Shown here piece after piece: positions 50,183 through 64,000 of a stretch of 64,000 nucleotides of DNA. Where the stretch lies: NCBI GenBank assembly GCA_008015835.1, contig SSGH01000003.1, forward strand, positions 62,001 to 126,000. The letters run 5' to 3'. Under the pieces are notes generated by a model. That model was not told the origin of the DNA. It saw nothing but the letters and a program-made list of their open reading frames with translations, and did no database searches. The DNA is from Lysobacter sp. Lineage in GTDB: Bacteria > Pseudomonadota > Gammaproteobacteria > Xanthomonadales > Xanthomonadaceae. Position 1 is the first letter of the stretch, and each line of letters begins with the position of its first letter. Both the position numbers and the translations under genes were made by a program.

Positions 50183-50734
50183 GTGTATTCCCGTAGCAGC
50201 GAACCCGTCCGTTTCGAACGCGATTGCGACGCCGTCCTCGTACCCCAGGGCGAGGCGGTGACCCTGCCTGCAGGCACTGTCGGGTACATCACCCAGGCCC
50301 TCGGCGGCAGTTGGACGGTGTTCGTCGAAGGCAATTTGATGCGCATCGCCGGCAAGGACGCGGACGCCATCGGCAAAGAGCCGCCGCCGCCGATCGAATT
50401 GCCCGAGGGCGCCAGCGACGAGGATGTCGAAACCCTGGTCTGGAAGCAGTTGCGGACCTGTTTCGACCCGGAGATTCCGATCAACATCGTCGATCTGGGC
50501 CTGGTCTACGGCGCCGACGTGCGCTCCGACGAGAGCGGCCAGCGGCGCGTCGAGATCCGGATGACCCTGACGGCCCCGGCCTGCGGCATGGGCGAGACCC
50601 TGGTCGAGGACGTGCGCGGCAAGCTCGAATTGATCCCGACCGTCGCCGATGTCGATGTGGAATTGGTGTTCGACCCGCCGTGGACGCGCGAGATGATGTC
50701 GGAAGTCGCGCGTTTGGAAACCGGCATGTTCTGA
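50183..50734 (+). CDS. sufT: Putative Fe-S cluster assembly protein SufT
   Basis: A 183-residue protein. The N-terminal SufT-specific part (VYSRSSEPVRFERDCDAVLVPQGEAVTLPAGTVGYITQALGGSWTVFVEGNLMRIAGKDADAIG) is followed by a DUF59/MIP18 domain (LRTCFDPEIPINIVDLGLVYG, MTLTAPACGMGETL with the conserved Cys, DVDVELVFDPPW). SufT supports Fe-S cluster maturation. GTG 50183 is chosen for the family-typical N-terminus and the -10 position; ATG 50132 is the alternative. The suf operon itself is not nearby. A 15-bp tandem repeat begins at its stop codon. Confidence 0.85.
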   Translation: MYSRSSEPVRFERDCDAVLVPQGEAVTLPAGTVGYITQALGGSWTVFVEGNLMRIAGKDADAIGKEPPPPIELPEGASDEDVETLVWKQLRTCFDPEIPINIVDLGLVYGADVRSDESGQRRVEIRMTLTAPACGMGETLVEDVRGKLELIPTVADVDVELVFDPPWTREMMSEVARLETGMF

Positions 50735-55984
<5,250 letters not shown>

Positions 55985-56018
55985 TCCTCGCGATCGGAAC
56001 CTGATGTCGCGAGACCCA

Positions 56019-56050
56019 AGAAGCCCCGGCATCGCCGGGGCTTCTTTCTT
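56019..56050 (+). terminator. Rho-independent terminator after second M4 gene
   Basis: AGAAGCCCCGGC-ATC-GCCGGGGCTTCT followed by TTCTT. A 12-bp perfect stem ends the second M4 transcript. Confidence 0.82.
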
Positions 56051-56123
56051 CCATCGCCGAGCGGCGCGCGGGGGCGCGTCGTCGCGCTATTCGCGCAATT
56101 CCACTTCCTCAAGGAACCGAGAC

Positions 56124-58373
56124 ATGAATCCGAACCCTCTCCGTATCCCGGCGCTGTTGTTGTGCGTCGGCCTCTCGACTTGCGCTTGGGCGCAGAGCGC
56201 ATCGCGAACCTCCAGCGGCCATGCCCGCGCAGAAGCCGATGCCGCGCTCGCGGCCCTGCGGCTGCGGCAAGACGCCGCCGCCCCGGTCTACATCGTGACC
56301 TCGCGCGACACCTATCCGCTGATGCAGGACCTCGCCGTCGACGCATCGCCGACCTTCGATAGCGTCGGCACCGCCTTGGTGGTCGCGCAGACCCAAGCGC
56401 AGCATCTGGGCGCGGTGAGCGCGCGCATCCATCAGAAGCAACTGCGCTGCGGCGGTTACTTCGCGTTCGCGTCGCGCGCCGAAGCCGAAGCTTTCGTGCG
56501 CTCGGATCGCGCCGCGCAGATCGTGCGCAAATCCTTGCTCGCGGCGTACACCATCGATAACCAAACGACGGTCAGCCCCTGGTTGCCGCAGACTTCCGCG
56601 ACGAACATCTACAGCACGATCTCGACGCTGTCGTCGTATCAGAATCGCTATTACACCAGCACGACCGGCAAAACCTCGGCGGAGTGGATCCGCACGACGT
56701 GGCAGGGTCTGGCCGGAAGTCGCACCGATGTGACCTCCGAGCTGTTCACCGCCTGCAGCAATTGCTCGACGCAGCCGTCGGTGATCCTGACCATCCGTGG
56801 CAACGAATTGCCGAACGAAGTGGTGGTGCTCGGCGCGCACCTGGATTCGATCAACACCAGCGGCGGCGGCAGCACCACGCAGGTCGCGCCCGGCGCCGAC
56901 GACGACGCATCCGGCATCGCGACCTTGACCGAAGTGATTCGCATCGCGCTGGCCAGCGGGTGGAAACCCAAGCGTACGGTCAAGTTCATGGGCTATGCGG
57001 CGGAAGAAGTCGGCTTGCGCGGCTCGAACGCGATCGCGCAATCGTTCCGCGCCTCCGGCACGAATGTGGTCGCCGTGCTGCAGCTCGACATGACCAATTA
57101 CAAGCCGACGACGGGCAGCGACATGCGCCTGATCACCGACTACTCGAACGCGGACGTCCAAACCTTCCTCACCGGATTGTTCGACACGTATCTGGCGCCG
57201 CTCGGCATGACCCGCGGCACCTACACCTGCGGCTACGGGTGTTCGGATCACGCGTCGTGGACCAGCGCCGGGTATCCGTCGGGCATGATGTTCGAGGGCG
57301 GTAGTTCGAGCTATTTCTCGAACATCCACAGCGCGGGCGACACGCTCGCGAACATGAGCAATTCGGCGGCGAACAGCGCGAAGTTCGCGAAGCTCGGATT
57401 GGCCTTCTTGGGCGAGGCGGCGAAGACCAGCACGGGCGGCGGTGGCGGCAACGTCGCGCCGGTCGCCAACTTCAGCGTCGCCACGACCGGCCTGACCGCG
57501 AACTTCACCGACGCCTCCACCGATAGCGACGGCAGCATCGCCTCGCGCAGTTGGAACTTCGGCGACGGCACCACGTCCACCGCGATCAACCCGAGCAAAA
57601 CCTACGCGACGGGCGGCACTTACACCGTCGCATTGACCGTCACCGACAATCTCGGCGCCGCCAATACCAAATCCAGCGCGGTGACGGTGTCGGCGCCCGG
57701 CGGCGGTACGTTGAGCAACGGCGTGCCGGTCACGGGCTTGTCGGGTGCGGCGAACGCGGAATTGCGCTACACGATGTCGGTTCCCGCGGGCGCGACGAAT
57801 CTGCGTTTCGTCACCTCCGGCGGTACGGGCGATGCCGATCTCTACGCCCGCTTCGGCACCGCGCCGACGACCACGACCTACGACTGCCGCTCGAACGGCG
57901 GCACGAACGCGGAAACCTGCGCGATCGTCACCGCGCAAGCCGGGACCTATCACGTACTGGTGCGGGGCTATTCCGCGTTCTCGGGTCTGAGTTTGACCGG
58001 TAGTTACACCACCGGCGGCGGTGGCGGCACGACGCAGACGTACACCAACACCACGGACTACACGATCAACGACAACAGCACGGTCGAGAGCCCGATCGCG
58101 GTGAGCGGTCGTACCGGCAACGCGCCGACGAACGCGTCGGTGACGGTGGCGATCGTGCACACCTACCAGGGCGACCTGAAGGTGGACTTGGTCGCGCCGG
58201 ACGGTTCGCTGTACAACATCCACAACCGCACCGGCGGCAGCGCCGACAACATCAACAAGACGGTGACGTTGAATTTGTCGACCGAAGCCTTGAACGGCAC
58301 CTGGAAGCTGCGCGCACAAGATGCGGCCACTGGCGACACCGGCTACATCAACAGTTGGAGTATCACGTTCTGA
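56124..58373 (+). CDS. Exported M28 aminopeptidase with PKD, PPC and P domains
   Basis: A 749-residue protein. Signal peptide (IPALLLCVGLSTCAWAQ), then a leucine-aminopeptidase-type M28 domain with zinc ligands in VVLGAHLDS (His239), GADDDASG (Asp259-261 region), GYAAEEVGLRG (Glu), LQLDMTNY (Asp) and NIHSAGDT (His). A PKD domain follows (VAPVANFSVATTGLTANFTDASTDSDGSI), then PPC ([16 protein letters not shown]) and a P domain ([20 protein letters not shown]). It resembles Vibrio/Aeromonas leucyl aminopeptidases. ATG 56124 has CAAGGAACC upstream. Confidence 0.92.
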   Translation: MNPNPLRIPALLLCVGLSTCAWAQSASRTSSGHARAEADAALAALRLRQDAAAPVYIVTSRDTYPLMQDLAVDASPTFDSVGTALVVAQTQAQHLGAVSARIHQKQLRCGGYFAFASRAEAEAFVRSDRAAQIVRKSLLAAYTIDNQTTVSPWLPQTSATNIYSTISTLSSYQNRYYTSTTGKTSAEWIRTTWQGLAGSRTDVTSELFTACSNCSTQPSVILTIRGNELPNEVVVLGAHLDSINTSGGGSTTQVAPGADDDASGIATLTEVIRIALASGWKPKRTVKFMGYAAEEVGLRGSNAIAQSFRASGTNVVAVLQLDMTNYKPTTGSDMRLITDYSNADVQTFLTGLFDTYLAPLGMTRGTYTCGYGCSDHASWTSAGYPSGMMFEGGSSSYFSNIHSAGDTLANMSNSAANSAKFAKLGLAFLGEAAKTSTGGGGGNVAPVANFSVATTGLTANFTDASTDSDGSIASRSWNFGDGTTSTAINPSKTYATGGTYTVALTVTDNLGAANTKSSAVTVSAPGGGTLSNGVPVTGLSGAANAELRYTMSVPAGATNLRFVTSGGTGDADLYARFGTAPTTTTYDCRSNGGTNAETCAIVTAQAGTYHVLVRGYSAFSGLSLTGSYTTGGGGGTTQTYTNTTDYTINDNSTVESPIAVSGRTGNAPTNASVTVAIVHTYQGDLKVDLVAPDGSLYNIHNRTGGSADNINKTVTLNLSTEALNGTWKLRAQDAATGDTGYINSWSITF

Positions 58374-59096
58374 TGCCCAAGCGCGGAGTCTCGGCGCAAG
58401 ATTCACGAGACACCACGCTCGAAATCCAACGCTCGAAACTCGATCTTCGCGACGACGGACGCATTGCGCACATCGACACTCGCGACACGCAGCCCCGGCC
58501 CGCCGGGGCTGCGTGCTTTCGGCGAGGCGAATCCGCATACGAATCGACCAGGCCCATGCGTTCGCCGAATGCGTGCAGGAGATGCGCATCGAATTCGGTC
58601 GCGCCGCCGATGCGTCGGGGGTTTCGCGCATTTCGATGCCGCATCCGCGTCATCCTGCGCATGAACGGAACGCTCCCGCGTTCTGCGCTCATCGAGAGCG
58701 TTGAAAATCCTGTTCGCGGCATCTGAGACGCCGCGCGCGCATCCTGCGGCGCGATGCGAGAAAAATCGTTTTCCGCCAACGCGCGGACGAATAGGGCGTC
58801 TCGCGCCGTTCAAGATCATGCACAGTTCGAAGGCCGCATTCGATGATGTAAAAAATACGTTTTTTCGTATGGCGCGCTGCGGCTTGCTCGTTCGTCGGAA
58901 CTCGCATACGTTTCGGCCGCGGATCGGGGCGCGCAGTGTCGTCGCGGCGCCGAACGGGGGGAACAACGCGAACGGCGAGGGCCGGAGACGGCGCTCAGCC
59001 CTATGTCGCGTTGCCGTGATCCGCACGCTGCGCATCGCGCATTTCGCGCGACGCGTCGTTCCAATGTCTCGATAACGACAAGTCCAAGGAGCAATC
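58374..59096. other. Intergenic region M28 / S8
   Basis: About 720 bp without a supported gene. It holds a GCAGCCCCGG/CCGGGGCTGC hairpin (58489-58512) with a poor T tract, which may still end the M28 transcript. The remaining frames are R-rich and unsupported. Confidence 0.5.
58489..58512 (+). terminator. Possible terminator hairpin after M28 gene
   Basis: GCAGCCCCGG-CCCG-CCGGGGCTGC is a perfect 10-bp stem about 115 bp after the stop, followed only by GTGCTTTC. It resembles the terminators of the neighbouring protease genes but lacks a T run. Confidence 0.5.
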
Positions 59097-61283
59097 GTGA
59101 ATCGTCGAATGTCATTGCTATCCGCCGCGATCGGCATCTCCCTCATCGCAGGCGCGCCGCTGTCGGCGCTGTCCGCCGACTTCCGCACCGTTCGCAATCC
59201 CGTCGCCGGCGAATACATCGTCGTGCTCAAAGACCAAGCCGCCAGTCTCGCCACCGAATCGGCGACCCGCGCGCGCGTGCCTTCGGTCGCGAATCAGATC
59301 GCCTCCGCGCACAACGCCCGCGTCGTCAAAAGCTTCAGCTATGCGCTGCGCGGTTTCGTGGCGAAAGCCGACGATGCCGCCCTGCAGCGCCTCCTCGCCG
59401 ACCCGCGCGTCGCTTACGTCGAAGAGAACGGCATCATCAGCATCAACGCGACCCAGAGCCCGGCCACCTGGGGCTTGGATCGCGTCGATCAGCGCAATTT
59501 GCCGCTGAGCAACAGCTATACCTACGACACCACCGCGTCGGGCGTGCATGCGTACATCATCGACACCGGCGTGCTGTTGACGCACACCGAGTTCAGCGGG
59601 CGCATGGGCAACGGTTTCGACGCCGTGACCACCGGCGGCAACGCCAACGACTGTCACGGCCACGGCACGCACGTCGCCGGCACCGTCGGCGGCACCACCT
59701 ACGGCGTGGCGAAGGGCGTCACCATTCACCCGGTGCGCGTGCTCGGCTGCACCGGCTCGGGCACCAACGCCGGCGTGATCGCCGGTATGGAATGGGTCGC
59801 GCAGAATCGCATTCTGCCGGCGGTCGCGAACATGAGTTTGGGCGGCGGCGCCGCGCAGGCGGTCGACGACGCCGTGCAGACCATGACCAACGCCGGCGTG
59901 ACCGTCGTGGTCGCCGCGGGTAACGACAACGGCAGCGATGCGTGCACCAAATCGCCCGCGCGCGCGCCGTCGGCGATCACCGTCGGTTCCACCACCAGCA
60001 CCGATGCGCGTTCGTCGTTCTCCAACATCGGCACCTGCGTGGATATTTTCGCGCCGGGTTCGTCGATCACCTCGGCGTGGTACACCAGCACCACCGCGAC
60101 GAACACCATTAGCGGCACATCGATGGCGTCGCCGCACGTGGCCGGCGCCGCCGCGCTGTATCTGGCGACGAATCCGACCGCCACGCCCGCGCAGGTCACC
60201 AGCGCGTTGAATGCGGCGGCGACGCCGGGCGTCGTCGGCAACGCCGGCACCGGTTCGCCGAATCGTTTGCTCTACACGCTCGGCGGCACCGCGCCGGTCG
60301 ACACCACGCCGCCCAGCACGGTGAGCGGGCTGACCGCGACCGCATCGGGCAGCGCGCAGATCAATCTGAGCTGGTCCGCCGCGACCGACACCGGCGGCTC
60401 GGGTCTGGCCGGTTACAAGATCGAACGCTGCGCGGGCGCGGGCTGCACCAACTTCGCGCAGATCGCGACCAGCACGACCGCCTCGTACTCGAACACTGGC
60501 CTCACCGCATCCACCAGCTACAGCTATCGCGTGCGTGCGTACGACGGCGCCGGCAACAACGGCGGCTACTCGGCCACCGCGACGGCGACCACGTCCGCGG
60601 GCGGCGGTGGCGGCAGCGAACTGACCAAGGGCGTGCCGGTCACCGGCTTGGCCGCGACCACCGGCGCTTCGTTGAACTACACGATGGTGGTGCCCGCGGG
60701 CTCGACCAACCTGACGTTCACGCTATCCGGTGGCACCGGCGATGCCGATATGTACGTGAAGTTCGGTTCCGCACCGACCGACACGGTGTACGACTGCCGT
60801 CCGTACCTCGGCGGCAACGCCGAAACCTGCACGTTCGCGGCCCCGTCGGCCGGCACCTACTACGTGCGCGTAAAGGCGTACTCGACCTTCTCCGGCGTCA
60901 GCCTGGTCGGCAACTACACCACCGGCGGCGGTGGCGGCGGTACGCAGACCTACACCAACACCAACGACTACACGATCAGCGACAACACCACGGTGAATAG
61001 CCCGATCGCGGTGTCCGGCCGGACCGGCAACGGTCAGGCCAGCACCCCGGTGGCGGTGAACATCGTGCATACCTACATCGGCGACTTGGTGGTGAGTTTG
61101 GTCGCGCCGGACGGCTCGGTCTACGTGCTGCACAACCGCACGGGCGGCAGCGCGGACAACATCAACACGACCTACAACGTGAACCTCTCCGGCGAAGCGC
61201 TGAACGGCACGTGGAACCTGCGCGTGCAGGATGCGGCCGGCGGCGACGTCGGTTACATCAATAGCTGGAGCGTCACCTTCTGA
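59097..61283 (+). CDS. Exported S8 serine protease (proteinase-K-like) with Fn3, PPC and P domains
   Basis: A 728-residue subtilase. GTG 59097 with AAGGAG upstream. A signal peptide (LLSAAIGISLIAGAPLSALSA) and I9 propeptide (GEYIVVLKDQ...RVAYVEENGII) precede the catalytic domain: Asp156 (IIDTGV), His189 (CHGHGTHVAG) and Ser342 (SGTSMASPHVAG). A fibronectin-type III domain (PSTVSGLTATASG...), a PPC domain ([16 protein letters not shown]) and a P domain (YTISDNTTVNSPI... NSWSVTF) follow. The C-terminal domains are close to those of the second M4 gene. Confidence 0.94.
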   Translation: MNRRMSLLSAAIGISLIAGAPLSALSADFRTVRNPVAGEYIVVLKDQAASLATESATRARVPSVANQIASAHNARVVKSFSYALRGFVAKADDAALQRLLADPRVAYVEENGIISINATQSPATWGLDRVDQRNLPLSNSYTYDTTASGVHAYIIDTGVLLTHTEFSGRMGNGFDAVTTGGNANDCHGHGTHVAGTVGGTTYGVAKGVTIHPVRVLGCTGSGTNAGVIAGMEWVAQNRILPAVANMSLGGGAAQAVDDAVQTMTNAGVTVVVAAGNDNGSDACTKSPARAPSAITVGSTTSTDARSSFSNIGTCVDIFAPGSSITSAWYTSTTATNTISGTSMASPHVAGAAALYLATNPTATPAQVTSALNAAATPGVVGNAGTGSPNRLLYTLGGTAPVDTTPPSTVSGLTATASGSAQINLSWSAATDTGGSGLAGYKIERCAGAGCTNFAQIATSTTASYSNTGLTASTSYSYRVRAYDGAGNNGGYSATATATTSAGGGGGSELTKGVPVTGLAATTGASLNYTMVVPAGSTNLTFTLSGGTGDADMYVKFGSAPTDTVYDCRPYLGGNAETCTFAAPSAGTYYVRVKAYSTFSGVSLVGNYTTGGGGGGTQTYTNTNDYTISDNTTVNSPIAVSGRTGNGQASTPVAVNIVHTYIGDLVVSLVAPDGSVYVLHNRTGGSADNINTTYNVNLSGEALNGTWNLRVQDAAGGDVGYINSWSVTF

Positions 61284-61338
61284 TCGTCGTCTTGTGATCC
61301 TCGCCTTCGGTCCTAGCGGATCGATTCGTGATCACGGT

Positions 61339-61377
61339 CCCCTCTCCGCCGGAAGGCGGCGAGGGGATTCTTTTTTC
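61339..61377 (+). terminator. Rho-independent terminator after S8 gene
   Basis: CCCCTCTCCGCC-GGAA-GGCGGCGAGGGG (one mismatch) followed by ATTCTTTTTT. It ends the S8 transcript before the receptor gene. Confidence 0.82.
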
Positions 61378-61491
61378 GCTTACACTCGACCTGCGGCTCA
61401 TACGCGCATTCCGGCGACCCGTCTTCGCGACGCGTTCGAAGGGCGCCGGGTCGATCGCCGCATCCCCCACTCAGCACTTTCACGGTTTCGC

Positions 61492-63588
61492 ATGTCTCCT
61501 TACCGCGTTTCTCTGCTCGCGCTGGCGATCGCCAGCGCGCTGATCGCCTCCGCTGCGTCCGCGCAATCGCGCGAGGATTGCGCCGAAGACGCGCCCGCCT
61601 GCGCGGACGCCGGCGTTCTCGACACCATCCAAGTCACCGCCACCAAGCGCCCGGAATCCACGTTGGAAGTCTCGGCGGCGACGACGATCGCGACTCGCGC
61701 CGAGCTGGGCGAAGCCGCGCTGCAGACGCCGATGGACGCGCTCCACGGCGAAGTCGGCACCTTCGTGCAGCAGACCACGCCGGGGCAGGGCGTGGTGATC
61801 GTGCGCGGTTTGAAGGGTTCGGAAGTGCTGCATCTGGTCGACGGCTTCCGTCTCAACAACGCGATCTTCCGCAATGCGCCGAACCAATACATCGCGCTGG
61901 TGGACGGTCAAAGTCTGGACCGCATCGAAGTGGTGCGCGGTCCGTCCAGCACGCTGTACGGCGGCGATGCGATGGGCGGCGTGGTGCAAATGCTCACGCC
62001 CGCGCTGCGTTATTCCGATGCGGGCTGGCGTTGGAGCGGCGGCCTGCGCGCCATCGCCGCCAGCGCCGACGATTCGCTGATCGGCCGCGCCGAAGCGGCC
62101 GGCGGCGGCGAGCGCGTCGCGTTCTCGCTCGGCGCCACCTCGCAGGAAGTCAACGATCTGCGCGTGGGCGGCGGCGACGAGCGCCCGCAGTCGGGCTTCA
62201 CCGCGCGCAGCGGCGACTTCAAGGTTGGCGCCAAACCCGTGGACGGCCACGAATTCGTGCTTTCGGTGCAGTACGCCGAACAGCCGCGCACGCCGCGTCA
62301 CGACGCGCTGGTGCCGGGGTTCGGTCAAACTAATCCGGAAAACGCGCTGTTCTTCTTCGAGCCGCAGCAGCGCCGCTTCGCGCAACTGCTGTGGCGCATC
62401 GATGCGGCGAACGCGCTGTTCGACAGCGGCGAACTGCGCGTCGGCCGGCAATTCATCGTCGACGATCGGCGCACGCGCGCGTTCGGCACGCCGAATTTGG
62501 AAGTCGAACGCAACCGCGACGCCACCACGGGTTACGTCGGTCAGTTCGGTAAACAACTCGGCGAACGCCATCATTTGAGCTACGGGTTCGAGGTCTACCG
62601 CGACACCGTCGATTCCTCGCGCATCCGCACCAACGTCAACACCGGCGTCACCACGGTGCGCGCGCCGCGCTTCCCCGACGGCTCTTGGATGAAGAGCGTC
62701 GCGCTGTACGTCGCCGACGATTGGCGCGTCGGTCGCTTCGACGTCAACGCCGGTCTGCGTTACAGCCGCTTCGACGTGAAGATTCCCGACAGCGTCGACG
62801 TACCCGGCGTGCGTTTGGATCCGGACGATCTCACCGGCAATATCGGCTTGAGCGTCGAATTGACCGAACCGCTGCATTTCGTGGCGAATCTCGGCCGCGG
62901 CTTCCGTGCGCCGAACATCTTCGATCTGGGCATCTTCGGCGTGCGCCCGGGCAATCGCTACAGCGAGCCGAACCCGAATCTGAAACCCGAATCGGTGACC
63001 AGTGTCGATGCCGGCTTGAAATACGGCGGCGAGCGGATGAGCGGCGAAATCATCGCCTTCCGCTCGCGCTACCAGGACAAGATCACCAGCGTGCTGACCG
63101 GCGACGTCCGCGACGGCGCATTGGTGGTGCAGAACCGCAACGTCACCCGCCAGGACCTCTGGGGCGTGGAAGCCGGCGCGCGCTACCGCTTGCCGGATCC
63201 GGATATCGAGCTGTACGCCACCGCGACCTACACCCGCGGCGACGAACGCTCCGAAGGCGCCGAGTACGCCGCCGACCGCATCCCGCCGCTGTACGGCAAG
63301 CTCGGCGCGCGCTGGAAACCGAACGCGCGTCTCGGTTTAGAGGCCTACGGCTATTACGCCACCGAACAAACCCGGCTCAGTCCGCGCGACCTCGTCGACC
63401 CGCGCATCAATCCGAACGGCACCGGCGGTTGGGCGACGCTCAATTTGCGCGCGGATTGGCGTATATTCGAAGGCTTGGGGGTCGCGGTACGGGCGGAGAA
63501 TCTGGCCGACAAGCGGTATCGCGAACACGGTTCCGGGCTAGACGAGCCCGGCAGGAATTTCATCGTCACGATCGACTACAGGTTCTGA
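61492..63588 (+). CDS. TonB-dependent receptor (heme/hemoglobin or siderophore type)
   Basis: A 698-residue receptor. Signal peptide (YRVSLLALAIASALIASAASAQ), TonB-box-like VLDTIQVTATKRPESTLEVSAATT, and a plug with GQGVVIVRGLKGSEVLHLVDGFRLNNAI and IEVVRGPSSTLYGGDAMGGVV. Beta-barrel features include SYGFEVYRD, FVANLGRGFRAPNIFDLG and RYSEPNPNLKPES, as in heme/hemoglobin-type receptors. The C-terminus ends IDYRF. It is possibly a heme or siderophore receptor; the ligand is not read. ATG 61492 is chosen because the signal peptide starts there. Confidence 0.88.
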   Translation: MSPYRVSLLALAIASALIASAASAQSREDCAEDAPACADAGVLDTIQVTATKRPESTLEVSAATTIATRAELGEAALQTPMDALHGEVGTFVQQTTPGQGVVIVRGLKGSEVLHLVDGFRLNNAIFRNAPNQYIALVDGQSLDRIEVVRGPSSTLYGGDAMGGVVQMLTPALRYSDAGWRWSGGLRAIAASADDSLIGRAEAAGGGERVAFSLGATSQEVNDLRVGGGDERPQSGFTARSGDFKVGAKPVDGHEFVLSVQYAEQPRTPRHDALVPGFGQTNPENALFFFEPQQRRFAQLLWRIDAANALFDSGELRVGRQFIVDDRRTRAFGTPNLEVERNRDATTGYVGQFGKQLGERHHLSYGFEVYRDTVDSSRIRTNVNTGVTTVRAPRFPDGSWMKSVALYVADDWRVGRFDVNAGLRYSRFDVKIPDSVDVPGVRLDPDDLTGNIGLSVELTEPLHFVANLGRGFRAPNIFDLGIFGVRPGNRYSEPNPNLKPESVTSVDAGLKYGGERMSGEIIAFRSRYQDKITSVLTGDVRDGALVVQNRNVTRQDLWGVEAGARYRLPDPDIELYATATYTRGDERSEGAEYAADRIPPLYGKLGARWKPNARLGLEAYGYYATEQTRLSPRDLVDPRINPNGTGGWATLNLRADWRIFEGLGVAVRAENLADKRYREHGSGLDEPGRNFIVTIDYRF

Positions 63589-63594
63589 TATCGC

Positions 63595-64000
63595 ATGTTT
63601 CTCGGCTTGTTGAGCGATGCCCAACGTTCGTCCCGCGCGTTCCTCCTCGCTTCGCCGCGAGCCCTCGGCTCGCGCGCTCGCCGCTCGCCGCTCGCGACGT
63701 TCGGCGGCGGAGTCGCGCTGATCCTCATGGCGGCCATCGCGCCCGCCCATGTTGCGGCGCAAGAAAATGCGCCGACGGCCGCGCAAACGGCCGCGTCGTC
63801 GACGGACGGCGAACCGGCCGGTATCCAGGAAGACGCGCCGCCCACATTCGACGAGCCCGAGCGCCGCGACCTGAGCTTCAAGCTCAAGCCCGGCCAATCC
63901 ATCGATGTCGATAATCCGCACGGCAGCGTGTTCGTGCGGTTCGGCGGCTACGAGCACACGCTCGATATTCGCGCCACCATCCAGCAGCCCAAGGGCGCGG
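63595..64000 (+). CDS. Partial exported protein, cut by right edge
   Basis: It starts at ATG 63595, 6 bp after the receptor stop, and is open to the edge (135 codons). A hydrophobic segment near residue 40-55 (GGGVALILMAAIAPAHVAAQ) acts as a signal; an inner ATG (MAAIAPAHVA) is an alternative start. The mature part (FDEPERRDLSFKLKPGQSIDVDNPHGSVFVRFGGYEHTLDIRATI) looks like a beta-rich adhesin-like domain. It is probably co-transcribed with the receptor. Confidence 0.6.
   Translation, partial: MFLGLLSDAQRSSRAFLLASPRALGSRARRSPLATFGGGVALILMAAIAPAHVAAQENAPTAAQTAASSTDGEPAGIQEDAPPTFDEPERRDLSFKLKPGQSIDVDNPHGSVFVRFGGYEHTLDIRATIQQPKGA

Overview
This 64 kb window is high-GC gammaproteobacterial DNA, most likely from the Lysobacterales (Xanthomonadaceae/Lysobacteraceae). 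The signs are TonB-dependent receptors, tandem winged-helix/PD40 membrane regulators, K+-insensitive HppA, DUF3106 and YdbS-like proteins, a secreted protease cluster with PPC and P domains, and REP palindromes of the type common in this order. No rRNA, tRNA, CRISPR array or insertion-sequence transposase was recognised.

Layout. Positions 1-491 hold the end of a HEAGH-containing gene cut by the left edge, with an apparent frameshift. Positions 690-3900 are an AT-richer island, all on the minus strand: selD, then an overlapping trio of an HxGH nucleotidyltransferase, a two-TM PLD-like protein and a Nudix hydrolase. Positions 4446-12944 are a tightly coupled minus-strand glycogen operon (glgP-glgB-glgX-malQ) without glgA or glgC. 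Positions 13338-20809 run on the plus strand: a beta-lactamase-like serine hydrolase, an ion-channel-like protein and two paralogous winged-helix/TM/PD40 regulators. Next come an AraC regulator, a large TonB-dependent receptor and an Asp/Asn beta-hydroxylase-like protein (21501-26996).

Positions 27117-31502 place soluble pyrophosphatase (ppa), a lipoprotein hydrolase and a membrane proton pyrophosphatase fused to an OmpA-like domain on one strand. Positions 32766-35456 are an ECF sigma/anti-sigma/DUF3106/hydrolase operon with every junction an ATGA overlap. A repetitive RRGD protein and pntAb-pntB follow. A second AT-rich island (37972-40072) holds a two-gene module: a Mom-like (GNAT-like) protein overlapping a protein with a C-terminal membrane hairpin. 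It is bordered on the right by three REP palindromes.

Positions 40386-47433 are small membrane, PH-like, ceramidase-like, TPR and unknown genes. Positions 47576-50734 hold a TonB-dependent receptor divergent from sufT. Positions 51171-61283 encode four exported proteases (two M4, one M28, one S8) that share PPC and P domains, some nearly identical at DNA level. The window ends with a heme-type TonB-dependent receptor and a partial exported protein.

The best candidates for an undescribed system are the Mom-like/membrane pair (37972-40072) and the selD/nucleotidyltransferase/PLD-TM/Nudix island (693-3888). Both differ in base composition from their surroundings and have the overlapping gene order typical of horizontally moving modules. 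All functional assignments are from reading the sequence; no search was run.
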